Positions 16,977 to 26,802 of a stretch of 54,624 nucleotides of DNA are shown one piece after another. Each line of letters opens with the position of its first letter. Position 1 is the stretch's first letter. The notes beneath the pieces were generated by a model. The model worked only from the letters and a program-made list of their open reading frames with translations. It had not been told where the DNA came from and made no database searches. Where the stretch lies: contig NZ_JAKZGS010000022.1 in the NCBI RefSeq assembly GCF_022549695.1, positions 1 to 54,624 on the forward strand, in the 5' to 3' direction. The DNA comes from Belliella calami. GTDB taxonomy: Bacteria; Bacteroidota; Bacteroidia; Cytophagales; Cyclobacteriaceae. The position numbers were made by a program, and so were the translations under genes.

Positions 16977-19087
16977 ATATAAAACGTTCCATAGTACTGA
17001 GAGTAAGAATAGCCTTTATTTTGGTGTTCTTATTTGCTGGGCTGATCTTTTACAGGATCGCCCATTTGCAGTTTGTGGAGGGTGAGAAATGGCAGGCAAA
17101 ATCCGAGAGTCTTAACTTTCAATTTAGGCAAGTAAGTGCCACACGAGGAAATATCTATGCCACAGATGGAAGCTTGCTATCCACTAGCTTGCCATTTTAC
17201 AGAGTTGTAATGGATCCTGCTGTAGCCAAAGAGGATGTATTTTCTCAAGGGATAGACTCGTTGTCATATTTGCTTTCATCATATTACAAAGACAGATCTT
17301 CTGATTCTTACAAAAGAGCCATCAAGGATGCTAGGGCCAATGGGAAAAGATATTTGATTCTCAATAGAAAACAGATTGGCTATCAAGATATGCAGGCTAT
17401 GAGCAAATGGCCGATTTTCAGAAATGGAAGGAACCGAGGTGGGGTTATTTTCGAAAAAGTAGAGAAAAGATACCGCCCATTCAATGATTTGGCAAATAGG
17501 ACTGTAGGATACATTAATGAAGACAAATATGGTGCTGGGATAGAATACAGCTTCAATGAGTTTTTGGAAGGGAAAAATGGAAAAGCCTTATTCCAAAGAA
17601 TAGCTGGAGGTAGTTGGAAGCCGGTTTTTGATGCTGAAGATATCAAGCCAGATGATGGTTTTGATATTTGGACCACTTTGGATGTAAACATTCAAGATGT
17701 AGCAGAATCTGCTTTGCTGAGACAATTGATCAGTAAGGACGCTCAGTTTGGTTCGGTGATAGTGATGGAAGTTGCCACAGGCAAAATCAAAGCAATCTCA
17801 AATCTTCAGAAAAACAGTAGCGGAAGAGGGTATGGAGAGAATTACAATTTTGCTATTGGAGATCAAGGTTTGACAGAGCCAGGGTCTACTTTCAAGCTTT
17901 TGTCTATGTTGGCACTTTTGGAAGAGGGGAAGATAAATCTTGATGAAGCGATAGATACAGGAAATGGTACTTTCAGATTCTATGACCGGATCATGCGCGA
18001 TGCCAAGAATGGTGGCTATGGTGTCATTTCTATAAGAGAAGCTTTTGAGAAATCATCCAATGTGGCGATTTCAAAGTTGGTAGAACAGAATTTTGGACAT
18101 CAACCAAAGAAATTTGTCAGCTATATAGAAAAAGCAGGTTTGGATAAGCCCATCGGTTTTCAGCTCAAAGGTGAAGGCGCTCCTTATTTCAAAACTCCGG
18201 GAGATAAATATTGGTACGGAACTACCCTTCCTTGGATGTCCATTGGGTATGAATCTAAGCTTACGCCTATGCATACATTGATGCTTTACAATGCGATAGC
18301 GAATGGTGGAAAAATGGTCAAACCAATGATTGTCCAGGCAATTGCAAGGGGAAATCAAATTGAGAAGAACTTCGAGACTGAGGTGGTGAGAAAAAGTATC
18401 GCTTCGGAAAAGACCATCAAACAGCTTCAGGGCTTGCTTCAAGGAGTGGTGGATAATGGTACAGCGAAGAACATTCACAACAATGACTATAAAATTGCAG
18501 GAAAAACAGGGACTGCTCAAAAATTAATAGACGGAAGGTATACCCAACGGTATTACACATCATTTGCGGGATATTTCCCGGCAGACAATCCTAAGTATTC
18601 TGCAATTGTGATTATTGACAGTCCAAAAGGCTTCAATGCTTATGGTGGTGATGTATCTGCACCTGTTTTTAAAGAAATAGCAGATAAGATTTATGCCCAA
18701 GATTTGCAGATCAATGTGAAAAATCAACCTAAATTCCAGTTTGCTGATTTTAAAAACGATGAGTTTCCATTTATACAAGCTGGAAAATTCGAAGAGCTGC
18801 AGATGCTTTGCAACAAGTTTGGTATCTCCAATCACTATAACAATGAAGGTGGTGAAAATTGGGTGAAGTCCACCGTCAGCAACAAGTCTATTCAGTGGAA
18901 ATCGAATAAAGTAGAAGCTCCAACCGTACCTGATGTAAGTGGATTGTCTTTAAGAGATGCATTGTATGTTTTGGAAAACAAAGGACTTAGAGTGGTGTAC
19001 GAAGGGAAAGGAAGAGTAAAAAATCAATCTGTCACTCCGGGCAGCTCACTTCAGCAAAATGCTGTGATAAAATTAGTATTAGGTTAA
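16973..19087 (+). CDS. ftsI: Penicillin-binding protein FtsI/PBP3 with PASTA domain
   Basis: 704 aa septal transpeptidase. A single membrane anchor is at about residues 10-30, then the pedestal domain. The transpeptidase domain has all three active-site motifs: Ser305-T-F-K, Ser361-Ser-Asn363 and Lys511-Thr-Gly513. A C-terminal PASTA domain (about 650-704) is present, as in the Bacteroidota and Gram-positive proteins but not in E. coli FtsI. Translation starts at GTG 16973, overlapping the ftsL stop by four bases. Directly followed by murE with no gap. It cross-links peptidoglycan at the division septum together with FtsW. Confidence 0.95.
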   Translation: MNIKRSIVLRVRIAFILVFLFAGLIFYRIAHLQFVEGEKWQAKSESLNFQFRQVSATRGNIYATDGSLLSTSLPFYRVVMDPAVAKEDVFSQGIDSLSYLLSSYYKDRSSDSYKRAIKDARANGKRYLILNRKQIGYQDMQAMSKWPIFRNGRNRGGVIFEKVEKRYRPFNDLANRTVGYINEDKYGAGIEYSFNEFLEGKNGKALFQRIAGGSWKPVFDAEDIKPDDGFDIWTTLDVNIQDVAESALLRQLISKDAQFGSVIVMEVATGKIKAISNLQKNSSGRGYGENYNFAIGDQGLTEPGSTFKLLSMLALLEEGKINLDEAIDTGNGTFRFYDRIMRDAKNGGYGVISIREAFEKSSNVAISKLVEQNFGHQPKKFVSYIEKAGLDKPIGFQLKGEGAPYFKTPGDKYWYGTTLPWMSIGYESKLTPMHTLMLYNAIANGGKMVKPMIVQAIARGNQIEKNFETEVVRKSIASEKTIKQLQGLLQGVVDNGTAKNIHNNDYKIAGKTGTAQKLIDGRYTQRYYTSFAGYFPADNPKYSAIVIIDSPKGFNAYGGDVSAPVFKEIADKIYAQDLQINVKNQPKFQFADFKNDEFPFIQAGKFEELQMLCNKFGISNHYNNEGGENWVKSTVSNKSIQWKSNKVEAPTVPDVSGLSLRDALYVLENKGLRVVYEGKGRVKNQSVTPGSSLQQNAVIKLVLG

Positions 19088-20548
19088 ATGAGGGTTTTAA
19101 AAGACATACTGTACAAAGTTTCATTGAACTCCACCATTGGGAATATGGATAAGGAGATCAGTGAGATTGTGTTTGATAGCCGGAAAGTAGTAAAGGACAG
19201 TGTCTTTGTTGCCATATCGGGTACAATCGTCGATGGACATGATTTCATTGATACAGCTTTGGAAAAAGGTGCAAGCGTCATTGTCTGCGAAGTATTGCCT
19301 GAAAAAGTCGATGCTAACACTACTTATGTTCAGGTGATTAATTCTGCAAGTGCCTTGGGAATCATGGCTGCAAATTACTATGAAAATCCTTCTAGTAAAT
19401 TGAAGATTGTGGCAGTCACTGGAACCAATGGCAAAACTACCACTGCTACATTGCTTTATCAGCTTTTTGTAGAAATGGGCTATGTAGTCGGGCTTTTGTC
19501 AACAGTAGAGAATAAGATTAACGATGAAATTATTCCTGCTACGCATACTACGCCGGACGCATTAAGTATCCAAGCTTTGCTAAGAAAGATGGTGGATGCA
19601 GGATGTACTCACTGTTTTATGGAGGCAAGTTCTCATGCAATAGTCCAAGAAAGAACTTCAGGAGTAAGGTTGACAGGTGCGATTTTCACGAATATTTCTC
19701 ATGATCACTTAGATTATCATGGGACATTTGATGAGTATATCAAAGCCAAGAAAAAGCTTTTTGATGAATTGCCAAAAGATTCATTTGCATTGATCAATGC
19801 AGATGACAAAAGAGGGATGGTGATGCTTCAGAATACCAAAGCTACTCGTCAATCTTTTGGATTGAAATATCCAGCTGATTTTAAAGCAAAAATCCTCACC
19901 AACGCTTTGGAAGGTTTGGAGCTTGATATCAACGGAAAGCAAGTTTGGTTCAGGATGATTGGTGAATTCAATGCTTATAATATACTTGGTGTGATGGCCA
20001 CAGCTGTATTGTTGGGAGAAGATGAGGATGAAGTCTTGGTCCAGCTATCCAAAGTACAGGGGGCACAAGGAAGGTTTGATAAAATTTCAATCGCGGGGAT
20101 CACAGCTATTGTGGATTATGCCCATACACCTGATGCCTTGGAAAATGTGCTGAAGACGATTCAAGGTGTAAGGTCTGGAGGTGAGCAAGTCATTACTGTT
20201 GTGGGTTGTGGAGGTAATAGGGATAAAACCAAACGCCCTATCATGGCAAAGATCGCGACACAACTGAGTGACAAAGTCATTTTGACTTCTGACAATCCGA
20301 GAAATGAAGAGCCGATGGCAATCTTAAGGGAAATGGAAGCAGGAGTGAATCCTGTAGATTTCAAAAAGACCATGATTATCGAAGATAGAAGAGAGGCTAT
20401 CAAAACTGCCGGTATCATGGCCAATAAAGGTGATATTATCCTGATAGCAGGCAAAGGACACGAAACTTACCAAGAAATCAAAGGAGTGAAATACCCCTTT
20501 GATGATCGTGAAATAGTAAAGGAATTGATAACCCTATTGAATAAGTAA
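19088..20548 (+). CDS. murE: UDP-MurNAc-L-Ala-D-Glu:meso-DAP ligase
   Basis: 486 aa Mur ligase that adds the third residue of the stem peptide. The ATP-binding P-loop GTNGKTT is at residues 112-118. The substrate-selecting motif DNPR (in SDNPRNEEP, near residue 400) marks the meso-diaminopimelate-specific enzymes; lysine-specific MurE has D(D/N)P(N/A). ATG 19088 directly follows the ftsI stop. Three bases separate its stop from mraY. Cytosolic step of peptidoglycan synthesis. Confidence 0.95.
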   Translation: MRVLKDILYKVSLNSTIGNMDKEISEIVFDSRKVVKDSVFVAISGTIVDGHDFIDTALEKGASVIVCEVLPEKVDANTTYVQVINSASALGIMAANYYENPSSKLKIVAVTGTNGKTTTATLLYQLFVEMGYVVGLLSTVENKINDEIIPATHTTPDALSIQALLRKMVDAGCTHCFMEASSHAIVQERTSGVRLTGAIFTNISHDHLDYHGTFDEYIKAKKKLFDELPKDSFALINADDKRGMVMLQNTKATRQSFGLKYPADFKAKILTNALEGLELDINGKQVWFRMIGEFNAYNILGVMATAVLLGEDEDEVLVQLSKVQGAQGRFDKISIAGITAIVDYAHTPDALENVLKTIQGVRSGGEQVITVVGCGGNRDKTKRPIMAKIATQLSDKVILTSDNPRNEEPMAILREMEAGVNPVDFKKTMIIEDRREAIKTAGIMANKGDIILIAGKGHETYQEIKGVKYPFDDREIVKELITLLNK

Positions 20549-20551
20549 AAG

Positions 20552-21763
20552 ATGTTATACCCGATTTTTGAATATTTCGACCAAGTATTGGATATCCCAG
20601 GGACGGGAGTGTTCCGCTATATCTCTTTCAGAGCAGGTATGGCAGCGCTTGTTTCCTTGATTATCACCATCACTTTTGGTCAGAATATCATCAGTTGGAT
20701 CAGGAATAAGCAGATAGGTGAGGCTGTAAGGGATTTGGGACTCGAAGGTCAAGCTGAGAAAAAAGGTACACCAACTATGGGGGGCTTGATGATCATGGCT
20801 GGAATTATTATTCCTACCCTTCTTTTTGCGAATATCAACAACATTTACATTATCCTTTTATTGGCAACCACAGTATGGTTGGGTGGAATTGGGTTTCTGG
20901 ATGACTATATCAAGGTTTTTAGAAAAAATAAGGACGGTCTTGCGGGTAGATTTAAGATAATTGGTCAAGTGGGAATCGGGATTGTGGTTGGAGCTACGCT
21001 TTACTTTCATGAAGGAGTAGTCGTACGAGAGTTCACCAATCCTGTTTCGATAGAAGAAGGGGTAGTTGAAACGCCTGCATTTAGAGATGTGAAGACCATG
21101 AAGACAACCATTCCTTTTTTGAAGGACAACGAGTTGAATTATGAAAGGGTATTTGGTTTTCTTGGAGAAGCGGCTACACCGATTTTCTATATTCTTATCG
21201 TGATCTTCATCGTGACTGCAGTCTCCAATGGAGCAAACATTACTGATGGTATTGATGGGCTAGCAGCGGGGACCTCGGCTATTATCGGCTTGACGATAGC
21301 GATTTTCGCCTACATTTCCGGCAACGCCATATTTTCCCAATACCTGAATGTATTCTTTATTCCAAATTCAGGTGAGCTTGTGATTTTCTGTGCCGCTTTT
21401 GTTGGTGCTTGTGTGGGATTCTTATGGTACAATGCCTATCCGGCACAAGTATTTATGGGAGATACAGGAAGTCTGATGCTCGGTGGGGTTATTGCAGTTT
21501 TGTCTTTGACTTTGAGAAAAGAACTATTGATACCTATTCTTTGCGGGATTTTCGTGATCGAAAATGCTTCTGTGATCATTCAGGTGTCCTATTTCAAATA
21601 TACCAAAAAGAAATATGGTGAAGGAAGGAGAGTCTTTTTGATGTCTCCATTGCATCATCATTATCAAAAGAAAAATATTCATGAGGCGAAGATTGTAACA
21701 AGGTTTTGGATTCTTGGAATCCTCCTTGCCATCATCACTTTAGCAACATTGAAATTGAGATAA
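20552..21763 (+). CDS. mraY: Phospho-N-acetylmuramoyl-pentapeptide transferase
   Basis: 403 aa polytopic membrane enzyme that transfers phospho-MurNAc-pentapeptide from UDP to undecaprenyl phosphate, making lipid I. The conserved DDYIKV (with the GFLDD stretch before it), [15 protein letters not shown] and [12 protein letters not shown] motifs are present, as are about ten hydrophobic segments. It is longer than the E. coli protein (~360 aa) because of an insertion of roughly 40-50 residues near residues 160-205 ([11 protein letters not shown]-like loop), a feature often seen in Bacteroidota MraY. It lies between murE and murD, one base before murD. Confidence 0.95.
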   Translation: MLYPIFEYFDQVLDIPGTGVFRYISFRAGMAALVSLIITITFGQNIISWIRNKQIGEAVRDLGLEGQAEKKGTPTMGGLMIMAGIIIPTLLFANINNIYIILLLATTVWLGGIGFLDDYIKVFRKNKDGLAGRFKIIGQVGIGIVVGATLYFHEGVVVREFTNPVSIEEGVVETPAFRDVKTMKTTIPFLKDNELNYERVFGFLGEAATPIFYILIVIFIVTAVSNGANITDGIDGLAAGTSAIIGLTIAIFAYISGNAIFSQYLNVFFIPNSGELVIFCAAFVGACVGFLWYNAYPAQVFMGDTGSLMLGGVIAVLSLTLRKELLIPILCGIFVIENASVIIQVSYFKYTKKKYGEGRRVFLMSPLHHHYQKKNIHEAKIVTRFWILGILLAIITLATLKLR

Positions 21764-21764
21764 A

Positions 21765-23105
21765 ATGAAGAAGATAGTCATACTTGGAGCCGGAGAAAGT
21801 GGTTTGGGAGCAGCATTGCTCGCAAAGCAAAAGGGCTATGCCGTATGGGTATCTGATATGGCGGCAATAAGTGCAGCCAGAAAAACTGCTTTGACTGATG
21901 CAGGAATTCCTTTTGAGGAGGGGAAGCATACGGAATCAGAAATCCTGAGTGCTGACGAAATCATCAAAAGCCCAGGTATTCCACCAAAAGCTCCAATCAT
22001 GAAATTGGTGGCTGAAAAAGGAATCCCGGTAATCGATGAACTGGAGTTTGCTTTTAGATTTTCTGAAGGGAAAGTGATAGCAATCACAGGAACGAATGGG
22101 AAAACAACGACTACACTTTTGACTTACCATTTGCTGAAAAGTGCGGGGATCAATGTAGGACTTGCAGGTAATGTGGGCCAGAGTTGGGCAGGACAATTGG
22201 TGAATGGAGATAAAGATTGGTGGGTAATTGAAGTGAGCAGCTTTCAGATTGATGGATTTGTGGATTTCAAGCCAGCTGTTGCGGTATTGACAAACATCAC
22301 ACCTGACCATTTGGACAGGTATGATTATAAGTTGGAGAATTATATCGCGTCTAAGATTTCTTTGTTCAGGAATATGGACTCAGATCAATTGGCTATATAC
22401 CATGCAGATGATTTGAATATTCATAATGGCTTGGTAAAGGATCCTATTAAAGCAACAATAGCTACTATTTCTACTGCGAAACGCCAGAAAAGTGGAGGGT
22501 ATTTTGATGGAGAAATTATTTTCATCAACTCAAGTGGGACATCGATGGAAATTGCTGCGTGTGAAACTTCATTAAATGGAGTGCATAATATGCAAAATGT
22601 AATGTCAGCGACTTTGGCAGCACTTGAAGTGGGTGTAAGTGAGAAAAAAATAAAGTCCGCGCTTAAGGACTTTCAAAACGCACCACATAGAATGGAGCTG
22701 GTGGAAGTGATCAAAGGAGTGACTTTTATCAATGACAGCAAAGGCACCAATGTAGATGCTACAGCTTTCGCTCTGGAGAGTTTTGAAGAGCCTTTGGTTT
22801 GGATAGCAGGGGGAGTTGATAAGGGAAATGATTATTCGTTATTGTTTCCAGTTGTAGAAGATCAGGTTAAAGTACTGATTTGCCTTGGTGTGGACAATGA
22901 AAAATTGAAGTCGGCTTTTGCTGGCAAAGTCCAAAGGATTAAAGAAACAGAAGATATTGCTCAAGCTGTGGCTTGGGGATTGGAATATGGTGAAAGGGGA
23001 GATGTGGTATTGCTGTCGCCAGCATGCGCAAGTTTTGACCTATTCAAAAATTATGAAGACAGAGGAGATCAATTCAAATCTGCGGTAAAAGCATTGAAAA
23101 AATAA
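21765..23105 (+). CDS. murD: UDP-MurNAc-L-alanine:D-glutamate ligase
   Basis: 446 aa cytosolic Mur ligase adding D-glutamate. An N-terminal Rossmann-like GAGESGLGAALLA (residues 7-19) is followed by the ATP loop GTNGKTTTTLLTY near residues 109-121. Other ligase blocks, such as NITPDHLDRYDY and FINDSKGTNVDAT, are intact. It sits one base behind mraY and seven bases ahead of ftsW. Size is normal for the family. Confidence 0.95.
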   Translation: MKKIVILGAGESGLGAALLAKQKGYAVWVSDMAAISAARKTALTDAGIPFEEGKHTESEILSADEIIKSPGIPPKAPIMKLVAEKGIPVIDELEFAFRFSEGKVIAITGTNGKTTTTLLTYHLLKSAGINVGLAGNVGQSWAGQLVNGDKDWWVIEVSSFQIDGFVDFKPAVAVLTNITPDHLDRYDYKLENYIASKISLFRNMDSDQLAIYHADDLNIHNGLVKDPIKATIATISTAKRQKSGGYFDGEIIFINSSGTSMEIAACETSLNGVHNMQNVMSATLAALEVGVSEKKIKSALKDFQNAPHRMELVEVIKGVTFINDSKGTNVDATAFALESFEEPLVWIAGGVDKGNDYSLLFPVVEDQVKVLICLGVDNEKLKSAFAGKVQRIKETEDIAQAVAWGLEYGERGDVVLLSPACASFDLFKNYEDRGDQFKSAVKALKK

Positions 23106-23112
23106 GGGTGTT

Positions 23113-24288
23113 ATGATGAACGCAGCGAAAAAGTTTGTAGATGATAATTTGAAGGGCGACCCAATCATTTGGGGGATCGTGATCATTTTGTCCATCATCA
23201 GTATGCTGGTAGTATATTCTGCTACAGGCTCGCTTGCTTATAAATATAGAGGAGGAGATACTGAAAGCTACATCATCAAGCATGGATTTTTGGTTGTAGT
23301 CAGCTTTGCAGTGATGTGGGCAGTCCACAAAATTCCTTATAAGACATTTGGGTTGATAGGCCGATTGTTATTGGTTGCTTCTATTCCCTTGTTGATATTC
23401 ACTTATTTCTTTGGATCCAATATCAACGAGGCAAATAGATGGTTGACAATCCCTTTGATCGATCAGGCATTTCAGCCTTCAGATGTTGCAAAACTTGCTT
23501 TGATAGCTACACTTGCGAGTCTTTTGGCAAGAAAACAACAGAATATAAGGGATTTTCAAAATACATTCTTGCCAATCATGATAGCCATAGCGATTGTATG
23601 TGGTTTGATTGGAATGGCAAATATGTCCACCGCTGTCTTGCTTTTGATGACATGTCTTTTGCTCATGTTTATAGGCAGGGTTCCGATGAGATTTATAGTC
23701 ATGGTGGTTTTGATAGGAGGATTGGCATTGACTACATCCCTTTTGTTGGGACAGAGAGGTGGTACTTTCTTTTCTAGAATAGAAAATTTCGTTTCTGGAG
23801 AAGAAATTCCTTATCAGGCAGAGCAATCATATATAGCAATTTCCACAGGTGGAATTACAGGAAAAGGACCAGGGAATTCAGAACAAAGAAATTCACTTCC
23901 ACACCCTTATTCTGATTTCATCTTTGCGATAATCATCGAAGAGTATGGACTTGTAGGAGGGGCGACAGTTTTGTTTCTCTATTTGGCTTTACTCTACCGA
24001 GGCATGCGAATAGTAGCATCCTCGACCAAACCTTTTGGAGGATTGCTTTCTGCAGGTTTGAGTTTTGCTCTAGTCCTTCAAGCGATGGTCAATATGGCTG
24101 TAGCGGTTGGGCTTGGGCCAATTACAGGTTTGCCACTTCCTCTTTTGAGTATGGGTGGTACTTCATTGATTTTCACAGGATTTTCTTTGGGTATTATCCT
24201 CAGCGTTAGCCGTGGAGATCATGAAGATTCTGTAGAACCTATTTCGGAAGGGAAAAATATTCCTAGAAAATCATTACAGGCAGCATAA
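23113..24288 (+). CDS. ftsW: Septal peptidoglycan glycosyltransferase FtsW
   Basis: 391 aa SEDS-family membrane protein with about ten hydrophobic segments. It polymerises lipid II at the septum, together with FtsI. The conserved loop around PYQAEQSYIAISTGGITGKGPG and the C-terminal GLPLPLLSMGGTSL match FtsW. FtsW and RodA are close relatives; its place in the dcw cluster supports FtsW. ATG 23113 and ATG 23116 are both possible starts. The stop is followed by 39 bp before the annotated murG start. Confidence 0.93.
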   Translation: MMNAAKKFVDDNLKGDPIIWGIVIILSIISMLVVYSATGSLAYKYRGGDTESYIIKHGFLVVVSFAVMWAVHKIPYKTFGLIGRLLLVASIPLLIFTYFFGSNINEANRWLTIPLIDQAFQPSDVAKLALIATLASLLARKQQNIRDFQNTFLPIMIAIAIVCGLIGMANMSTAVLLLMTCLLLMFIGRVPMRFIVMVVLIGGLALTTSLLLGQRGGTFFSRIENFVSGEEIPYQAEQSYIAISTGGITGKGPGNSEQRNSLPHPYSDFIFAIIIEEYGLVGGATVLFLYLALLYRGMRIVASSTKPFGGLLSAGLSFALVLQAMVNMAVAVGLGPITGLPLPLLSMGGTSLIFTGFSLGIILSVSRGDHEDSVEPISEGKNIPRKSLQAA

Positions 24289-24327
24289 ATAAGACAGCAT
24301 ATCAAAAAGTCAACTACATATAGAATC

Positions 24328-25410
24328 ATGATCAGCGGTGGTGGTACCGGAGGGCATATTTACCCTGCGATAGCGATTGCCAATGCTTGGAAGGAAAAAC
24401 ATCCTGACACAGAATTTCTATTTGTTGGAGCTGAAGGTAAGATGGAAATGCAAAAAGTCCCTGAAGCAGGTTACAAAATCGAAGGCCTCAAAGTAGCTGG
24501 CTTGCAAAGGAGTTTGACACTTTCAAATTTGAGCTTTCCATTCAAACTGTTGACAAGTTTAAAAAAAGCTAAAAGTCTAATCAGAGATTTCAAACCAAAC
24601 GCAGTAGTGGGAGTGGGTGGATATGCAAGTGGGCCATTGCTTTATGCTGCGCAAAATAAAGGAATTCCAACATTGATTCAGGAGCAAAACTCTTATGCAG
24701 GCTTGACTAATAAACTGCTTTCAAAGAGGGCTCAAAAAATATGTGTTGCATACCCAAATATGGGTGCTTTTTTTTCGGAAGATAGATTGACTTATACGGG
24801 GAATCCAGTGAGAAAAGACATCATGGAGTTGAGTGGAAAAAGAAAAGCAGCAGAAGCACGGTTTGGGTTAAAAGCGGACAAAAAAACGCTTTTGGTTTTA
24901 GGCGGCAGCTTGGGGGCAAGAACTATCAATCTTGCAGTCTTGCAGGATATGAAAGCTTTAGAGGAGTCAGGTTATCAGGTTTTGTGGCAAAGTGGTCGCT
25001 TTTATTTCGAAGAAATGAATGCAAAAGTTAAAGAATCTGGACTCAATGAAATTCATGTGAATGAATTTATCAGAGAGATGGATTTAGCTTATGCTGCTGC
25101 AGATATTGTGGTTTCGAGAGCTGGTGCATTGTCGGTTTCGGAATTGAGCTTGGTAGGAAAACCGGTGATATTTATCCCATCACCAAATGTGGCAGAAGAC
25201 CATCAGACCAAAAATGCAATGGCCTATGTCAGCCAAGAAGCTGCGATACTTTTGAAAGACTCAGAGGCTATCGGAAGGTTGAAATCCACTGTAGACTCAG
25301 TGATGAATGATGAAAATAGAGCTGAGAAATTGGCTTCAAATATAAAAAAACTGGCAAAGCCAAATGCAGCAATTGAAATCATTGAAGCTTTGGAAGGAAT
25401 AATAAAATGA
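24328..25410 (+). CDS. murG: Lipid II synthase MurG
   Basis: UDP-N-acetylglucosamine:lipid I N-acetylglucosamine transferase, peripheral on the inner membrane face. The glycine-rich loop ISGGGTGGH and the UDP-GlcNAc-binding region (SLGARTIN, then ELSLVGKPVIFIPSP) are present. The ATG at 24328 gives 360 aa, but family members normally have about 7-10 residues (ending YRI/FI) before ISGGG, and the codons upstream of this ATG encode just that (KSTTYRI). No ATG, GTG or TTG codon exists in frame between the ftsW stop and 24328. The true start may therefore be non-canonical. It overlaps murC by four bases. Confidence 0.93.
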   Translation: MISGGGTGGHIYPAIAIANAWKEKHPDTEFLFVGAEGKMEMQKVPEAGYKIEGLKVAGLQRSLTLSNLSFPFKLLTSLKKAKSLIRDFKPNAVVGVGGYASGPLLYAAQNKGIPTLIQEQNSYAGLTNKLLSKRAQKICVAYPNMGAFFSEDRLTYTGNPVRKDIMELSGKRKAAEARFGLKADKKTLLVLGGSLGARTINLAVLQDMKALEESGYQVLWQSGRFYFEEMNAKVKESGLNEIHVNEFIREMDLAYAAADIVVSRAGALSVSELSLVGKPVIFIPSPNVAEDHQTKNAMAYVSQEAAILLKDSEAIGRLKSTVDSVMNDENRAEKLASNIKKLAKPNAAIEIIEALEGIIK

Positions 25411-26801
25411 ATGTAAGAAATCTACATAGCGTCCATTTTCTAGGTATCGGTGGTATCGGCATGAGTGCTTTGGCTCGATGGTTCAACCATCTTGGGATCA
25501 GAGTGTCAGGCTATGACAAGACACCTTCTCCTTTGACCGAAAAGTTGGAAGAGGAAGGCATGGAGATTTCTTTTGAAGATGCTATTGAAAATGTCCCTTC
25601 ACAAGTGAAGGACTTCAAAGAAAAGACATTGATCGTATGGACTCCTGCTATGCCAAAAGATTCTGAGCAATTGAATTTCTTCATCAATGAAGGGTTTGAA
25701 TTGAGAAAAAGAGCGGCAGTGCTAGGGATGATCACAGCAGATCTTCCGACGGTGGCTGTGGCGGGTACTCATGGCAAAACTACAACATCTTCCATGGTTG
25801 CGCATTTGCTGAAGCATGGTGGGAAAAATATTGCAGCATTTTTGGGTGGGATTACACAAAACTATCAAAGTAATCTAATTCTCCATGATGAGTCGGGGCA
25901 GGACGTAACTGTCGTGGTCGAAGCAGATGAGTTTGACCGTTCGTTTCTCCATTTGCATCCAAATGTAGCTATTTTGACAAGCGTTGACCCGGATCATTTA
26001 GATATCTATGGTGACGATCAGGTAATGAAAGCAGGTTTTAGTGATTTCATTGATCTCATAGCTCCAAATGGAAAGCTTTATATCCAATCTAAGGCTTTTG
26101 AAAACTTAGCCAAAGGAGATTACAAAGCACTATCTGTGACAAAATATGGAATCGACAAAGGAGCAATTCATGCCTCAAATGTAAAAGCTTTGCCAGGTTA
26201 CTTCAGCTTTGATTTTGTGAATGAAGCAGAGGAAATAAGAAACTTGGAATTGAGAATGCCTGGATATCACAATGTAGAAAATGTGCTTCCGGCAATAGCC
26301 ATCGCACTTGATCTTGGAATAGATAAAGAGGCTATTAGAGAAGGATTGAAGACATTCAGAGGAGTCAAAAGGAGATTTGAAACCCACGTTCAAAAGGAAG
26401 ATAGGGTTTATATAGATGATTATGCGCACCATCCTGAGGAGATCAGGGCTTTTTTGAATTCAGTAAAAGCCATGTATCCTACAAAAAGATTGACAGCTGT
26501 ATTTCAGCCACATCTTTTTACAAGGACTAGGGATTTTGCGGAAGGTTTTTCCGATAGTTTGTCGCTTGCCGATGAGGTTGTCTTGTTGGATATCTATCCT
26601 GCGAGAGAGCAGCCGATAGAAGGTGTGACTGCGGGAATGCTCTTGGCAAATATCAGGTCTGGAATGAAATCCTTGCAAACAAAGGAAAGCTTGTTGACTT
26701 ATCTCAATGTAAGCAAGCCTGAGGTACTTGTGACGATCGGTGCAGGTGATATTGATAGGTTAGTTGGGCCATTAGCTAAATGGATGCAAGATGAAGTCTA
26801 A
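25407..26801 (+). CDS. murC: UDP-N-acetylmuramate:L-alanine ligase
   Basis: 464 aa Mur ligase that adds the first L-alanine. A Rossmann-like GIGGIGMSALARW at the N-terminus, the ATP loop GTHGKTTTSSM (residues ~118-128), and DDYAHHPEE are characteristic of MurC. The ATG overlaps the murG stop (ATGA), and its 3' end overlaps or abuts ftsQ. Length is typical. Confidence 0.95.
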   Translation: MNVRNLHSVHFLGIGGIGMSALARWFNHLGIRVSGYDKTPSPLTEKLEEEGMEISFEDAIENVPSQVKDFKEKTLIVWTPAMPKDSEQLNFFINEGFELRKRAAVLGMITADLPTVAVAGTHGKTTTSSMVAHLLKHGGKNIAAFLGGITQNYQSNLILHDESGQDVTVVVEADEFDRSFLHLHPNVAILTSVDPDHLDIYGDDQVMKAGFSDFIDLIAPNGKLYIQSKAFENLAKGDYKALSVTKYGIDKGAIHASNVKALPGYFSFDFVNEAEEIRNLELRMPGYHNVENVLPAIAIALDLGIDKEAIREGLKTFRGVKRRFETHVQKEDRVYIDDYAHHPEEIRAFLNSVKAMYPTKRLTAVFQPHLFTRTRDFAEGFSDSLSLADEVVLLDIYPAREQPIEGVTAGMLLANIRSGMKSLQTKESLLTYLNVSKPEVLVTIGAGDIDRLVGPLAKWMQDEV

Positions 26802-26802
26802 C

